This document shows, in pieces, positions 48,901 to 60,761 of a DNA stretch of 64,000 nucleotides. This DNA comes from Chromobotia macracanthus (lineage: Eukaryota > Chordata > Actinopteri > Cypriniformes > Botiidae), in NCBI GenBank assembly GCA_036877525.1, contig JAZGTH010000072.1:5174001-5238000 (forward strand), read 5' to 3'. Numbering within the stretch: the first letter of the stretch is position 1; each line of letters opens with the position of its first letter. The position numbers and the translations under genes were made by a program. Under the pieces are notes generated by a model. The model was not told the DNA's origin. It did no database searches and saw only the letters and a list, made by a program, of their open reading frames with translations.

Positions 48901-51900
48901 AATGGCCGCCAGCTCCAAAAAACCTCCCATCAGCCACGATGATGTCAGCAGTATCTTCCTTAACAGGTATTTCTCATGTTGATGATCAAAACTCGTGTCT
49001 GATATGTGCGTGTGAGTAATAAATATAATCTGCACAGTAAATGGAAAACTGTCATTTTGTACTCTTACTTTCTTACTTTGGAATACATTTTCTAATATTC
49101 ACAACTGAAAACTCTCACAACAGTCAAATCAGAACAGTTATTGAAGCTAAAATGTGAAAATGACGTTCTCATGTTTATAATTATGACAATTTCTGAATAT
49201 TAACATACAGCTGTGAGAACTTGGCTGGCATTTGGAGGTTAGAAAATATAACAAGATAGAAAAATCTGATTAGGTGGATAAATAATGTCTAGAATAAGTA
49301 TCCATATTTAAGTAATCATGTTTTTATGAAACTTTTATTGATTAGAAAGGTGCTTATTTTTCTCTGTTTGTTTGTATTTTTCTCTCCATCTAAGCGAGAC
49401 CATTATGTTTCTTCATGAGATATTCCATCAGGGTCTGAAGGCGCGTATAGCCAACTGGCCAACGTTAGTTTTAGGTGAGTTTGTTCCTGATAAAAACATC
49501 ATTTTGATTCCTTCAGTGTGTTTGCAAGTGCAGATGTGACATGCCCGGAATGCTGCAGTCACAGAACGTTCATATCTGATCCTGTCTGATATCTGGTAAC
49601 CAATCGGACTCCTTTCAGCCGATCTCTTCGACATCTTGCTGCCCATGCTGAACATTTACCAGGAGTTTGTGCGGAACCATCAGTTCAGCCTGCAGGTTCT
49701 GGCCAACTGCAAACAGAACCGAGACTTTGACAAACTCCTAAAGCAGTATGAAGCAAACGCCGCCTGTGAGGGCAGAATGCTGGAGACCTTTCTCACATAC
49801 CCCATGTTTCAGGTGAACTCTGACCTCTAACCTTATAATATAATTATAATTTTGTCACTTTTTAAAATGTTCCACTACATACTTAAGAACAATGCTCTGA
49901 AAACATTTCCTCTTACCTGGGACATTATAAAAACAGTGTGTTCAACTTTGCCATTCTGAAGAAAACCATAAAATATTTATGTTTAATGTTTAATTCAGCC
50001 ATTTTTGTTTGTGTAAGAGGAAGTTTTTGTTTTCTGTCCAGATTCCGAGATACATCATCACTCTTCACGAGCTCCTCGCACACACGCCTCATGAGCACGT
50101 GGAGCGCAAGAGTCTGGAATTCGCCAAATCCAAACTTGAGGAACTATCAAAGTGAGCAGACAGAATGATGTACTCATCTGTGATGTGACGTTCCTCAGGC
50201 ATTTAAAATGACACGTCACTGTTTTAACATGGTTCCATCACATCAAACACAGAGCTGAGTGTGGATGCTCTCTTTTCTCTCTGTGAAAAACAGTGATGCT
50301 TTTAAATGGAAACGAGTCTTACATTTCATAATTAACATTCATGCAGACAAAACAACGATCACACTTTCTTTTCAAGAGCAGAACAAGTGCAATATTGACC
50401 CATTATCACTGATCCAGCCACAGAAGATGCACAGAAACAGTGCAGATGTGGTTTGCATTCAGAGATTGTTTGTTTGTCATGTTACTGAAATAAGATGAAT
50501 ACATGTTTGTTTGTTTATTTGTTGTTAGAATGATGCACGATGAGGTGAGTGAGACAGAAAACATCCGTAAGAATCTTGCGATCGAGCGGATGATCGTGGA
50601 GGGCTGTGATATTTTGCTCGACACCAGTCAGACGTTTGTGCGGCAGGGTAAGACACCCATTCAGTTACTGACGCCATCTTGACAGTCATTTAGTCAGTCT
50701 GAAAAACGTTTTAAGAACCTAAACATACTTTTTCTTGTGATGTCAAACTCTTCTTTTCATTGTTCTTTATTAAGCAGAAGTTGTTAAGATAATTGATTTA
50801 ATGTTGTATCAATGTTGACAAAAAACAATTTAATGTTGATTCAGCATCAATCAATCAATCTTCACTCCCGCAGGTTCTCTCATTCAGCTGCCCTCTGTCG
50901 AGAAGGGCAAACTGAGTAAAGTGCGTCTGGGGTCACTGTCTCTCAGGAAAGATGGCGAACGACAGTGTTTTCTGTTTACCAAACACTTCCTCATCTGCAC
51001 TCGAACCTCCAGCGGAAAACTTCACCTGCTCAAAGTGAGACTCCCGCTCCCAAAATAACCCTAAACCGCCCTGCACATGAAAATGTGAAAGTGAAAATAG
51101 CTGCGATACGTAACTTTTGCCTCTCTTTCACCATGTCTTTTTGAAACACAAAATTGCAGGTTACTTTACATACTTTTCTTTAAGTATATTGAAGCAAGTC
51201 AAATGAAGCCAAACTGACATTTCCCAGGAAATCGCATCCGATTGTAAATTATTATTAAATTATTATTAAATTAAATTATTAAATTCATTACAATTCACAA
51301 ATATAAATCATTGTTTGAAACTTACCGTTGTGAATCAGGATAATGTAAGGAAATTTTGTTGAACATTGATCTGTCACGTACATGTACTAAATATTTCTTT
51401 TTTCATTTTTAACCTAAAAATGGCACAGATTGCATGTTTAAGTTTGTTGTTTTTCATGAACGCTTTATGCAGTCTCTTTATAATTGAGTCGTGTTCTGTT
51501 CTCTGAACTGCAGCAGGGAGGTGTGTTGTCTCTGACAGAATGTGGACTGATCGAGGAACTGGACCTCAGCGATGAAGACTGTAAGTGTGACATCAGCTGA
51601 TTCAGGAGTGAATCTCAGAAAAAATGCCCTGTTTCTCAAAAAAAGAGGCCAAACATCTCTATAAGATGGAGGGGCACGATGTGTTGACATAAAGCTTTGA
51701 TCCGGTGTTTTTCCAGATAATTCTGCTGGACAGGGATTTAATCATCTAGATTTTAAAATCATGGTGGAACCAGCTGAAGGTCCATCGTTTTCAGTTGTTC
51801 TGCTCGCTCCATCCCGACAGGAGAAAGCTGCCTGGACCAGTGACATCAGCCAGGTAAAACCTCACAGCTTTACACACACATTAGATCTGAGTGAACATGT

Positions 51901-54900
51901 CCTAACACAGCATACTCATAAAACTAACACAGGGAGCTGATAAAACACCCGGGCAGATTTGCATCATCACATTCAAACCAAACACAGAAACACAGGGCAG
52001 AGTGTGATTGTGCATCTGTGTATATTAAAAATTATTCAAACTGATGATTAAAATTGTGCATACTGGCTGATACAGTCACATATATACTGGATTGTGCACC
52101 CTTAAATTTGTTATTTCACCATTAAAAATGTGTTACTTTTACTTTTTGATTTTTGTAGTGCATTGACAACATTCACTGCAACGGTTTGATGACAAGCGTG
52201 TTTGAAGAAAACTCCAAAGTCTCTGTGCCCCACATGATCAAGTAAGATAAAACATGACTGCATTCACTGTGAATAACATTCACTCAACTTCACTTGCTCA
52301 TCTGTGAATGTAATCCACAGGTCTGACACCCGACTGCACAAGGACGATGTGGACATCTGCTTCAGCAAGACACTGAACTCCTGTAAGGTTCCTCAGATCC
52401 GTTACGCCAGTGTGGAGAGACTCCTGGAGCGTCTGACGGACCTGCGCTTCCTGTCCATCGACTTCCTCAACACCTTTCTGCACACATACCGCATCTTCAC
52501 CACCGCTGCTGTGGTGTTGGACAAGCTGGCTGACATCTACAAGAAACCCTTCACATCGATACCGGTCAGGTGAGAGAGCGACTTCCTGTCACTCAGCGCT
52601 TTCTTGTTAATATTTAAAGATGCAGTGTGGCATTTCTTTGAGTAATGACTGTTTCAAACAGGTTTCCTAAACGCTGCTGGAGTTCTGTTCCTTTAAATAA
52701 ACACGCAGTACCAAAACGTTTAGCTCCATCTTTGTGTACTAATTATAGGGTGCACAACTCACCATCTTCACTCAATCCTCTACATCCCACAATCCTCTTG
52801 TTTCCTCCCCTGCTGTCCCTCTCAGGGTTCAGTTTCTTTCATCAGACCGTTTGTCCATCACCTCCATCTGTCCAGACTGCAGTCTGAAGGTCACCAGACT
52901 TACGCTGGACCAGTCCAAGTAACTCATCGCACGCCTATACCTCCCTCTGTTTCCTTTTCCACGTTTATGGAATTATTTCCCCCCCCTAAAATGTATTAAT
53001 GAAAGTTTCTTGCACCAAAAACTGTCAATTAAGTCTTTTCATAAGCATTTTCAACCGTGTCTTTGACTGTTACATTAAACAGGCTGTTACTGTACCGTCT
53101 GTATTAAATGACTAACGGACTGTTTACCATTACGAGATCTTTTTGCAGTTCAGTCTGAGTGAATGTTCTAGTTGGACAGGAGGAGCAAGTTTTGCGTTTT
53201 GAACTTTAAAGCATGTCTATATTGTACAAACTTGTTAATGAAAAACATTCTGCCTTAAAATATGAAGCAGAAAGAGACTCTTGATTTTAAAGCAGTAATT
53301 TAGCACCATGTAGTTTATTTTCTGCACTCACATGCTGCAGGAAAAAATCCTATCATTGTTTCCAGGTGTTTGTATCTTAAGGTTAATGTGATTTTTAAAC
53401 ATATGTTGGTATTTCTATAAGGGCACATAAGGTGATATGCATTTATTCACATTTCTGTCTTGTGTTGATGCTTCAGGTCCCTTGAGCTGTTCTTCACCAC
53501 TAACCAGGGTCCCTGGAGTGGAGATCACCTGAACAACAAATCCCCACGACTGTCACGCAAGTTCTCCACACCTCCGCCAATATCCATCCCGTCCCGCACG
53601 GCCTCCCCCATTCACGCCCGCAAACTGTCCCTCAGTTCAGTGGTGGGCTGTAGGGGTGGAGCTATGGACCTGTCGGCGGCTAGCCCAACATCCACCTACA
53701 ACAATCCCCTGATCTCCTCACCTCCCCCCACCTGCACCAGGGCCCCTCTGGACCTCAGCCGGGGCCCCAGCTCTCCCGAACTCAGCCCCTCCACCCCAGA
53801 GGAGGGTGGAGAGCTGCCGCGCATAGACGCCTTCTGTGGAAAGCTGCGGAGGAGCATTCGAAGAGGTGAGATCAAGGTGACCTCTAAAGTGTTTTAGAGT
53901 AAGTTAGGCTTAATCTAAGATCTGCTCAAATCAGCCAAATTAAAAACAACTCTGACATTGCATGATGGTCCCTACAGCTGTTCTGGAGTCAGTGTCATTG
54001 GACAAGTTTATTCCTGAGACGCCCGTGGTGAGTGAATCTGGAGATTTATCACCCTGCCGATCTCCGTCCACCCCAAGACACCTTCGCTACAGACAGACTG
54101 CAGGTACCATCTGCTTCTGTCTCAGATTCTCCATGATTATTTTAGCTAATTATAAACATGACCTTATAATATATTCAAATATATGTAGATACATGCACAT
54201 TAAAGAGGCCATACTCAACAGTCATTGAATTTCTCTTTGAGTCAGCTAATAATGTTACTCAAGGGTTCTTGCATATAAAAATCAATTTACATATAATTTA
54301 GTTTAATATGACTATTTCTAATATAACTATAAGCCTTTTGGGTAAACTGTTACTTAATTTGCTGATGGCTGCAAAATCAGTTTTTTGTGTTTGTGAGTCA
54401 GCTCATCTGGCTGTGTTTTGATAGGTCAATCTCAGTCATGACTGTGTTCTGATAGGTCAGTCTCAGTCATGACTGTGTTCTGATAGGTCAGTCTCAGTCA
54501 TGACTGTGTTCTGATAGGTCAGTCTCATACATGGCTGTGTTCTGATAGGTCAGTATCAATCATGACTGTGTTCTGATAGGTCAGTCTCAGTCATGACTGT
54601 GTTCTGATAGGTCAGTCTCATACATGGCTGTGTTCTGATAGGTCAGTATCAATCATGACTGTGTTCTGATAGGTCAGTCTCAGTCATGACTGTGTTCTGA
54701 TAGGTCAGTCTCATACATGGCTGTGTTCTGATAGGTCAGTATCAATCATGACTGTGTTCTGATAGGTCAGTCTCAGTCATGACTGTGTTCTGATAGGTCA
54801 GTCTCCCGACACTTCCCGCTGTTCTGTTTCTCCAGCGTCTGCATTCGCCATTGCCACGGCCGCAGCTGGACACAGCAGCCCACAAGGTCAGAAGACACTG

Positions 54901-55622
54901 ATGTCCTCAGACAGTTCCCCTGATCTCCTGCAGGCTTCAGTTCTGATTCAGCCGTCAGGAGGAGATCAGCACTGTGTTAAACATCTCATTCACAGAGTTC
55001 TCCTGCTGTCCCTTATTCAGGTTTTACCAATCCAGAGAAATCATACGATAAAGAGTTCCTCATCCGCAGAGCCGCCACCAACAGAGTGCTGAATGTTCTG
55101 CGTCACTGGGTTTCCAAACACTCGCAGGTCTGTGTGACTGTATCTTCACCAGCTTGTTCTCCACCCATTTATCAGTTTTAACAGTGATGCATCCTAAATA
55201 AAGAACAACAAAAATGATAAGAGCTCTAGGACTCGGTGGTAATTTGGTCCCTTTATTTAGATTAGCATCTTTTTAATACATTTCTTCAGATAGCTATTAT
55301 GTAAAAATGTTACTTTAATCCGTTTTTTGTCAGTTTACAAATAAAATATTCAAATTTAATAACGTCACACAGTTTGTCCATGTTTGCATCTGCTTGGGTT
55401 AAACTTCTATAGAGTGCGCCAAGATGTCGTACAATCTGATTGGACGCACAACCTCTGATGTCAGTAATTATTACAAACCCTATTAAAAGGGTTTATAAGC
55501 TTAATTTTGTACAATAATAACAGGTCATTATTAGTTGTAATTTATCCTTGGCATTTAGCATTGTTTTCTCCTGCTGTGTGAGTCGATTGTACAGACCTGT
55601 GACACCAGCTGAGAGTCACAGC

Positions 55623-55718
<96 letters not shown>

Positions 55719-58617
55719 ATAAACAGCCTTACACCTCCACAGCATTGCATCTGTCAGACCCGCTCTGTGCTTCAGTCGCTCATTAAGCCCAGTGGAGAAA
55801 TGTCAGTGGATCTGCAGGGACACGTGGGGTCAGAGTCGGTGTCCACGTGTCAGAACCTGAGCAGAATATTACAACACAGCAACATGCGTCTGGTCATCTT
55901 CAGTCTCACTGTCTCTCATCTTTTACTCTGCATCGTATTTCCATGGAAACTGGTGGATGATTTATTGTAGAAATTTTATTGCAGATGTAGAAAGTTGACA
56001 GGCACACAGAGAGACCTCAGACTTGTCAGATTGTCATTTGTGTCAGTTTTTCATGGATATCTTTGGGCTTGTAAATAAAGAAAAAGAAATCACAATAAGT
56101 ATTTGTATGTAGTTCATTTCACACATGCTCGCGCAGTTAATCTGTGAATCAAAGGAACAATCCTCGTGTGTTTGTGATCTTCAGGACTTTGAGATGAGTG
56201 CAGACCTGACAACAGCCGTGATCTCTCTCCTGGAGGAGGTCCTCAGAGATCCTGATCTGCTGCCTCAGGAACGGAAGGCCACGGCCAACATACTAAGGTG
56301 AAGATCTACAACCACCACAGATGAGAAACTGCATTTGTGAGCTTTCATAGCAGGAGGAATCAATCTGCGGATATGTTTGAATGAAGAGTTCACTGATGAT
56401 CTCAGAGGGTAATAATACTCAATGTTTTTCCTCAGTGCTTTTTCTCAAGAAGATCAAGACGACTCGCAGCTGAAGATTGAAGATATCGTGCAATTGGTGA
56501 GATGATCCCTGCAGCATGTCAATAAAGATTCATTCTCACACCTCATACTAACTGAACACAACACAAGTTTCCTGCCTCAAAATATTACTTCGGTGATTTC
56601 ACCAAAACAAACTGTTGACCAATGAGATTTCAGTGTGGGCAGAATGTTTCGATGTGCGATACTGTTGACAAGAGTGTTCAAGATTTCAATAGCACATTAA
56701 ATTACACCTTTTTATTACTAAATGACAAAATACAAACTGGTACTCTGATCTTTATGTAATTTTGTGTTTTTCAGTCTGATTGTCCGAGGACAGAATGTTT
56801 TGAGTCGCTTCCTGCCATGGAGGTTGCAGAGCAAATCACTCTGCTTGATCATATAGTGTTCCGGAATATTCCATACGAGTGAGCGTCCAACTCATCAGAG
56901 CAACAAAATACAATTTAAGAAACAGTATTTTATTTCCATGTTGAAAGCTACAGTGTAATTCTGTTGGTGTTTGACTACAGCGTAATATTTGATCAATACT
57001 GACTCCAGGTTTTAAAATGTCGACTTTTCAGGGAGTTCCTCGGGCAAGGCTGGATGAAAATGGACAAAAATGAAAGAACGCCGTATATTATGAAGACAAG
57101 TCAGCACTTCAATGATGTAAAAATAATCTATAAACATACACTACTAGTCACATACTCAACTACACGTTTTAAATACTGGTAAAGGCATTTACCAGTAAAA
57201 ATATCAAATAATAATAATATGGGAATATGGGAAAAGTAAATGTACAGTAAGTTGTATTTTGTTTTTATATCATGCGTTTGTCTGGGCCTCAGATGAGTAA
57301 TCTGGTGGCGTCTGAGATCCTGGCGCATTCGGACATCAGCTCCCGGGCAGGGTCCATTGAGAAGTGGCTGGCAGTCGCCGACATCTGTCGCTGTCTCAAC
57401 AACTACAACGGAGTGTTAGAGATCACATCTGCTCTGAACCGCAGCGCTATCTACAGGCTAAAGAAAACATGGGCCAAGGTCTGCAAACAGGTGCGGTGAG
57501 GTGTCACATCACACTTGAGGGTCTTTCCACGTCTTCGGAGTTCCCGTCCGCTGGCTTTGAGCTCATCTGTGTTGATCAGTGTTACTTTAAGCGGAACAAA
57601 GTGTCCAAAAATATTTCTGACTAATTTTGCATGCAGATGGGATATACAGATATTATACAAATGTATACCTGTTGGCTATTTGATTAAAAGAGACGCACAC
57701 TTAAATATCTTCCCCCCCCAACTTCCTGTTCCAACTGGAACTACATCAGCAGAGGACAATTCATTGAGTTTTTATGCATTGTAATTCAAGCCATTTTAAG
57801 TGTGAATTTTGTTTATTAGACCAAAGCACTTATGGACCGGCTGCAGAAAATCGTTTCATCTGAAGGAAGATTTAAGAACCTCAGAGAAACCCTGAAAAAG
57901 TATGTTTGTGTATTTGTTTAAATAAAATATAGAAAAGCTTTGTATACTGTCATTTTTGACATTCAGAGTGAATGTGATTTTTCTGCAGCTGTAACCCTCC
58001 GTGTGTACCCTATCTGGGCATGTATCTGACAGATTTAGCGTTTATTGAGGAGGGAACACCGAACTTCACAGAGGAAGGGCTGGTCAACTTCTCTAAAATG
58101 CGGATGGTAAACGGCTGATTTCTCAAATGATCTTCATCTTTAAGAGATGTGGTTTAGGTATTGTGATCATGAGGCTTTGAAAGACTTCTCATGTCTTCTC
58201 ATGTCTCACAGATTTCACACATAATCAGAGAAATCCGACAGTTTCAGCAGACGCCCTACAGAATTGAGCTTCAACCCAAGGTACAAACTTCGTTTTAAAG
58301 GAATAAAAGTAGTTCCTCCATCATTTACTCTCCCTTATGTTATTCTAAACCTGTCTGACTTTTTCTTCTTTGGAACACAAAAGAAGGTATTTTGAGAAAT
58401 GTCTCAGTGGTTGTGTCCAAAAGTCAATCTGTGACCAACGTACTTTAAAATATCATCTTTCGTGTTCCTCATAAAGGTTTTTTTTGCTTCTAATGTTAAG
58501 AATTGGTGTTTCTCTCAGGTAACTCAGTTTCTCCTGGATAAAACTCTTGTCATGGATGAAGACACGCTGTATGATTTATCTCTAAAGATTGAGCCACGCC
58601 TCCCTCCTGCCAACTAA
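42931..58617 (+). CDS. rasgrf2: RASGRF2, Ras/Rac guanine nucleotide exchange factor
   Basis: Calcium/calmodulin-regulated exchange factor for Ras (CDC25 domain) and Rac (DH domain), mainly neuronal. Exons: 42931-43209, 47102-47208, 47806-47953, 48035-48124, 48713-48966, 49395-49474, 49619-49812, 50042-50151, 50529-50647, 50874-51034, 51514-51580, 51717-51853, 52159-52241, 52321-52569, 53477-53865, 53978-54103, 54836-54886, 55021-55127, 56185-56297, 56436-56496, 56775-56878, 57032-57116, 57293-57490, 57820-57899, 57989-58106, 58212-58280 and 58519-58617 (TAA); 1225 aa (human 1237). Order: PH1 about 20-130, coiled coil 135-205, IQ motif about 209-228 (VQSFMRGWLCRRKWK), DH about 235-430, PH2 about 460-590, REM about 618-700, a Pro/Ser-rich linker, and CDC25 about 985-1225 with PYLGMYLTDLAFIEEG and NFSKMRMI. 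A possible extra in-frame exon is listed separately. Confidence 0.95.
43210..47101. other. rasgrf2 intron 1
   Basis: 3.9 kb between the exon for the first half of PH1 and the next. Only short simple repeats are visible: CA-rich tracts near 44554-44578 and 46383-46403. No other exon or RNA gene recognised on either strand. Confidence 0.5.
47479..47746 (+). mobile_element. MITE-like element, CCCAGCTAACA...TGTTAGCTGGG (copy 2)
   Basis: In rasgrf2 intron 2. Exact 11-bp terminal inverted repeats: CCCAGCTAACA at 47479-47489 and TGTTAGCTGGG at 47736-47746. 268 bp, AT-rich interior without a reading frame, including a triple CTTGATATACAG run near 47653-47690. No clean target-site duplication seen at the flanks. 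Confidence 0.75.
48265..48572 (+). mobile_element. hAT-like MITE, TAGCGCTGCACGAT...ATCTTGCAGCCCTA
   Basis: In rasgrf2 intron 4. The start TAGCGCTGCACGAT and end ATCTTGCAGCCCTA are imperfect inverted repeats. The flanks ATGTAAAG and ACGTGAGG are 8 bp each and match at 5 of 8 positions, compatible with an old 8-bp target duplication. Interior rich in GCGATATATG words, no coding frame. The hAT assignment is inferred from the end type. Confidence 0.55.
51099..51441 (+). mobile_element. Diverged relative of the 15277-15506 MITE
   Basis: In rasgrf2 intron 10. It shares the left end AGCTGCGATACG...AACTTTTGCCTCTCT with AGCTGCAATCCGAACTTTTGCCTC of the erap1 copy, and ends CAGATTGCATGTTTAA. It is longer than the erap1 copy and its ends no longer match perfectly. 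Confidence 0.6.
52826..52918 (+). CDS. rasgrf2: Candidate extra in-frame cassette exon of rasgrf2
   Basis: Between exons 52321-52569 and 53477-53865, a strong acceptor (CCTGCTGTCCCTCTCAG) opens a 93-nt stretch ending at a GTAACT donor. It starts in phase 2 and ends in phase 2, exactly fitting the flanking exons, so inclusion adds 31 residues without shifting the frame. The peptide includes SSDRLSITSI, a CPDC motif and LKVTRLTLDQ. It would lie at the C-terminal edge of the REM domain. Human RASGRF2 as I remember it joins PVR directly to SLELFF, with no such segment. No stop codon interrupts it. Chance could produce this, but the phase, splice sites and length agree together. Confidence 0.55.
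54409..54811 (+). repeat. 13 x 31-bp minisatellite with 93-bp higher-order period
   Basis: Thirteen head-to-tail units of 31 bp (GRCTGTGTTCTGATAGGTCA plus a variable end). Unit ends fall into types: A (GTCTCAGTCAT), B (GTCTCATACAT) and C (GTATCAATCAT). The order A-A-A-B-C-A-B-C-A-B-C-A-A' (first unit slightly diverged) shows a three-unit, 93-bp period. It fills most of rasgrf2 intron 16 and ends 24 nt before exon 54836-54886. Confidence 0.95.
55626..55713 (+). repeat. (AT)44 microsatellite in rasgrf2 intron
   Basis: 88 bp of perfect alternating AT in the intron between exons 55021-55127 and 56185-56297. It generates Ile/Tyr-repeat pseudo-frames on both strands. Confidence 0.95.
58297..58495 (+). 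mobile_element. Cyprinid-type MITE, old copy related to 16497-16730
   Basis: In the last rasgrf2 intron. It shares CTAAACCTGTCTGACTTT, TTTGGAACACAAAAGAAG and TATTTTGAGAAATGT with the element in erap1 intron 14, in the same order. Ends are eroded. No coding frame. Confidence 0.6.
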
Positions 58618-59338
58618 ACATCATAATGTTTTCACTGGACTGCACAGTCAGATGACAGACGTGATGCTTTTTATATCAGATAACAAGAGGCCAGTGAGTC
58701 CTTACATCACATCAGAGCTTAATTTTGTCCAGTATGAAAACAACAACTTGGCCGTATAATAATTCAGTTCCATTTGTGGGGAAAAAATAGATGATGTGTC
58801 TATTTCTGCATGAAATGTGTTACGTTTAAAAAAATACATAATTTATGTAGGCCAAATCATTTTATTCCATTGAAATTATTTGAGTACCATGGTGGTAAAC
58901 TCAGGTTTAAATGTGCCTTTTTGTAAATATTATGTACAACTATTAAAATACTTTATCTGACATATTTCTAGCATGATGCATTTTAATATCTATTTAACAT
59001 TCTTTGAATGTTTTGTCTGAATACAAAATATTAGTTTGAGAAAAGGGTGATCATTTCTTCATTATGTATCACATTTACAGGTTTTGTATGTTCGCATGTG
59101 TAGTTTGTTCTCTTGTTGATCAATGACGTCACACTCGTGTATGTAAACGCAGCATGTGATCTGTGTTTAATGATGCTAAACGTGTTGAGATGTGATGCTG
59201 GTCTGGTGACAAAATATCGTGATGGTTCCTCCATTATAAAACACACAGATGAGTGACAGTCACAATGTCTCCATCTTCTGGAGGTGAAGGGGATGCATGT
59301 GTGGAGCTTTAAGCTCTTCTGTTGTTCAGCAGGCAGTT

Positions 59339-59393
59339 CAGGTTTTGTGCTTCAGGTTTTGTGCTTCAGGTTTTGTGCTTCAGGTTTTGTGCT
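59339..59393 (+). repeat. 4 x 14-bp tandem repeat (CAGGTTTTGTGCTT)
   Basis: Four near-perfect head-to-tail copies in the region after rasgrf2; the last copy diverges to CTGCC. Confidence 0.85.
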
Positions 59394-60751
59394 GCCAGCA
59401 GCTGGTCGCTGCATTTTGCCCTGAAGCTGCATTTGTTCATTTTGCATGTTTGTTTGTGTAAGTAGAAACGTTCTAGGGCAAGTGTGTGCATAAAACTGCA
59501 TTTAAATATAAGCTACAAATGAAACTAAAGTTTTTGGTTTTCACTTTTGCATTAATAATTGCTTGGTTGTACGTTTATTTCTTATTTAATTAACAAAATC
59601 AGTCACTGGGAATTGCTGTCAGTCTTGTGTTGTTTTTAATGGCAGATTCTTCATGCCCAGTTTCTTGACTTCTGCTTTTATAAATGAATGCATTGAATGA
59701 AATGAATCTGTTTTCAGCTACAGACACAAATGTACATCTATCTTTAACGCATCTGATTTTAAAACATATAAAATAAAACGTTCTCTTTCTGTATATGGGT
59801 ACTTGCTCTATCTGTCTTTTTGTATGTCCACAGTATATATCTTTCCTGAATGTTTGGGCCACAGTAACACTACACATTTAAAACCAGATACTGTATTTAA
59901 GACACTTTCTGTGGGAGTCTGAGTCCAGTGCAGAATGCTAGGCTTTGGTGGCAGGTCTCAAGGGCAAATCGGACAACAGACGTGGGATATGACCTGACAC
60001 TTACTCAGAAGAGGATTGGCCATCAGGTCGGCTTCTAATCTCATATCCAGAGACGAGTGCCAGTTTTCCACACACTGTGTGCTGTCTGATACAGCTACTG
60101 TGACAGAGGAGACTCAACAGGTAAAACTCTGTTCTTACTCTACAGACTCATTCATATCACTTGATCTGATTTTCAGTGTAGACTGTATACTGAGAAAACG
60201 AAAGCTACACCTGAGATAAAGGAATTGATTGGTAAGATATAATTACCCTCAGTTTTATGAGCAACAGTTTTACTTTTCAGCATTGGTAACTTCGATGTAA
60301 AGTAAGTCAACCATGTTTTAAACATTTGTTTGAATATTTACTTTTTAGGAAAATGAGCTGCAATGTAAACTTAATCCCACTTTGTCTTATTTCTCTCATT
60401 TGATGTTGTGTGAAATGTGTTAAATAGATTTCAGCCAGCTGAAATCTGGTCCAGCTTTCTGGACCATTTTTAAAGTGGTTGTGTCTGATTTGACTGTGTA
60501 ATCCAGGAGATACACATCTAATAATCCTTCATAACTCTGCTGAGAGATGGACTTTAAACTGGGTTGTGTTAACAGGCCACCTGTTTAGAAGTATTACACA
60601 GTGCAGCTCCTGTTTTTGACGTTTTATGTGGATCTGTGCTCGGGCTGGCAGATTTTGGCAGAGTCTTGTGTGCATCTGTGTGACCGATTCAGAATGCGGG
60701 CACGAGGTCTCAGTGCAGCTCAGTTCCAAACACTTCCTTTAGTCTACAGGT

Positions 60752-60761
60752 CTATAAATAA
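60752..60761 (+). promoter_or_regulatory. MEF2-type / TATA-like site upstream of ckmt2
   Basis: CTATAAATAA fits the MEF2 consensus YTAWWWWTAR and also resembles a TATA box. It lies about 715 bp before the ckmt2 start codon. Muscle creatine kinase genes are known MEF2 targets, so the match is plausible, but a 10-bp AT-rich match is weak evidence alone. Confidence 0.3.

Noticed and set aside
48713..48966. Treating the rasgrf2 IQ/DH exon as a separate retrogene or pseudogene
   Set aside because: It has proper splice borders and phase-fits exons on both sides; it is part of rasgrf2.
54409..54811. Regular 31-bp repeats resembling a CRISPR array by unit length
   Set aside because: Units are directly head-to-tail with no unique spacers and lie in an intron of a vertebrate gene; it is a minisatellite.
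55548..55970. 140-residue open frame with Tyr-Ile repeats
   Set aside because: Produced by the (AT)44 microsatellite in a rasgrf2 intron; flanks show no similarity to any protein.
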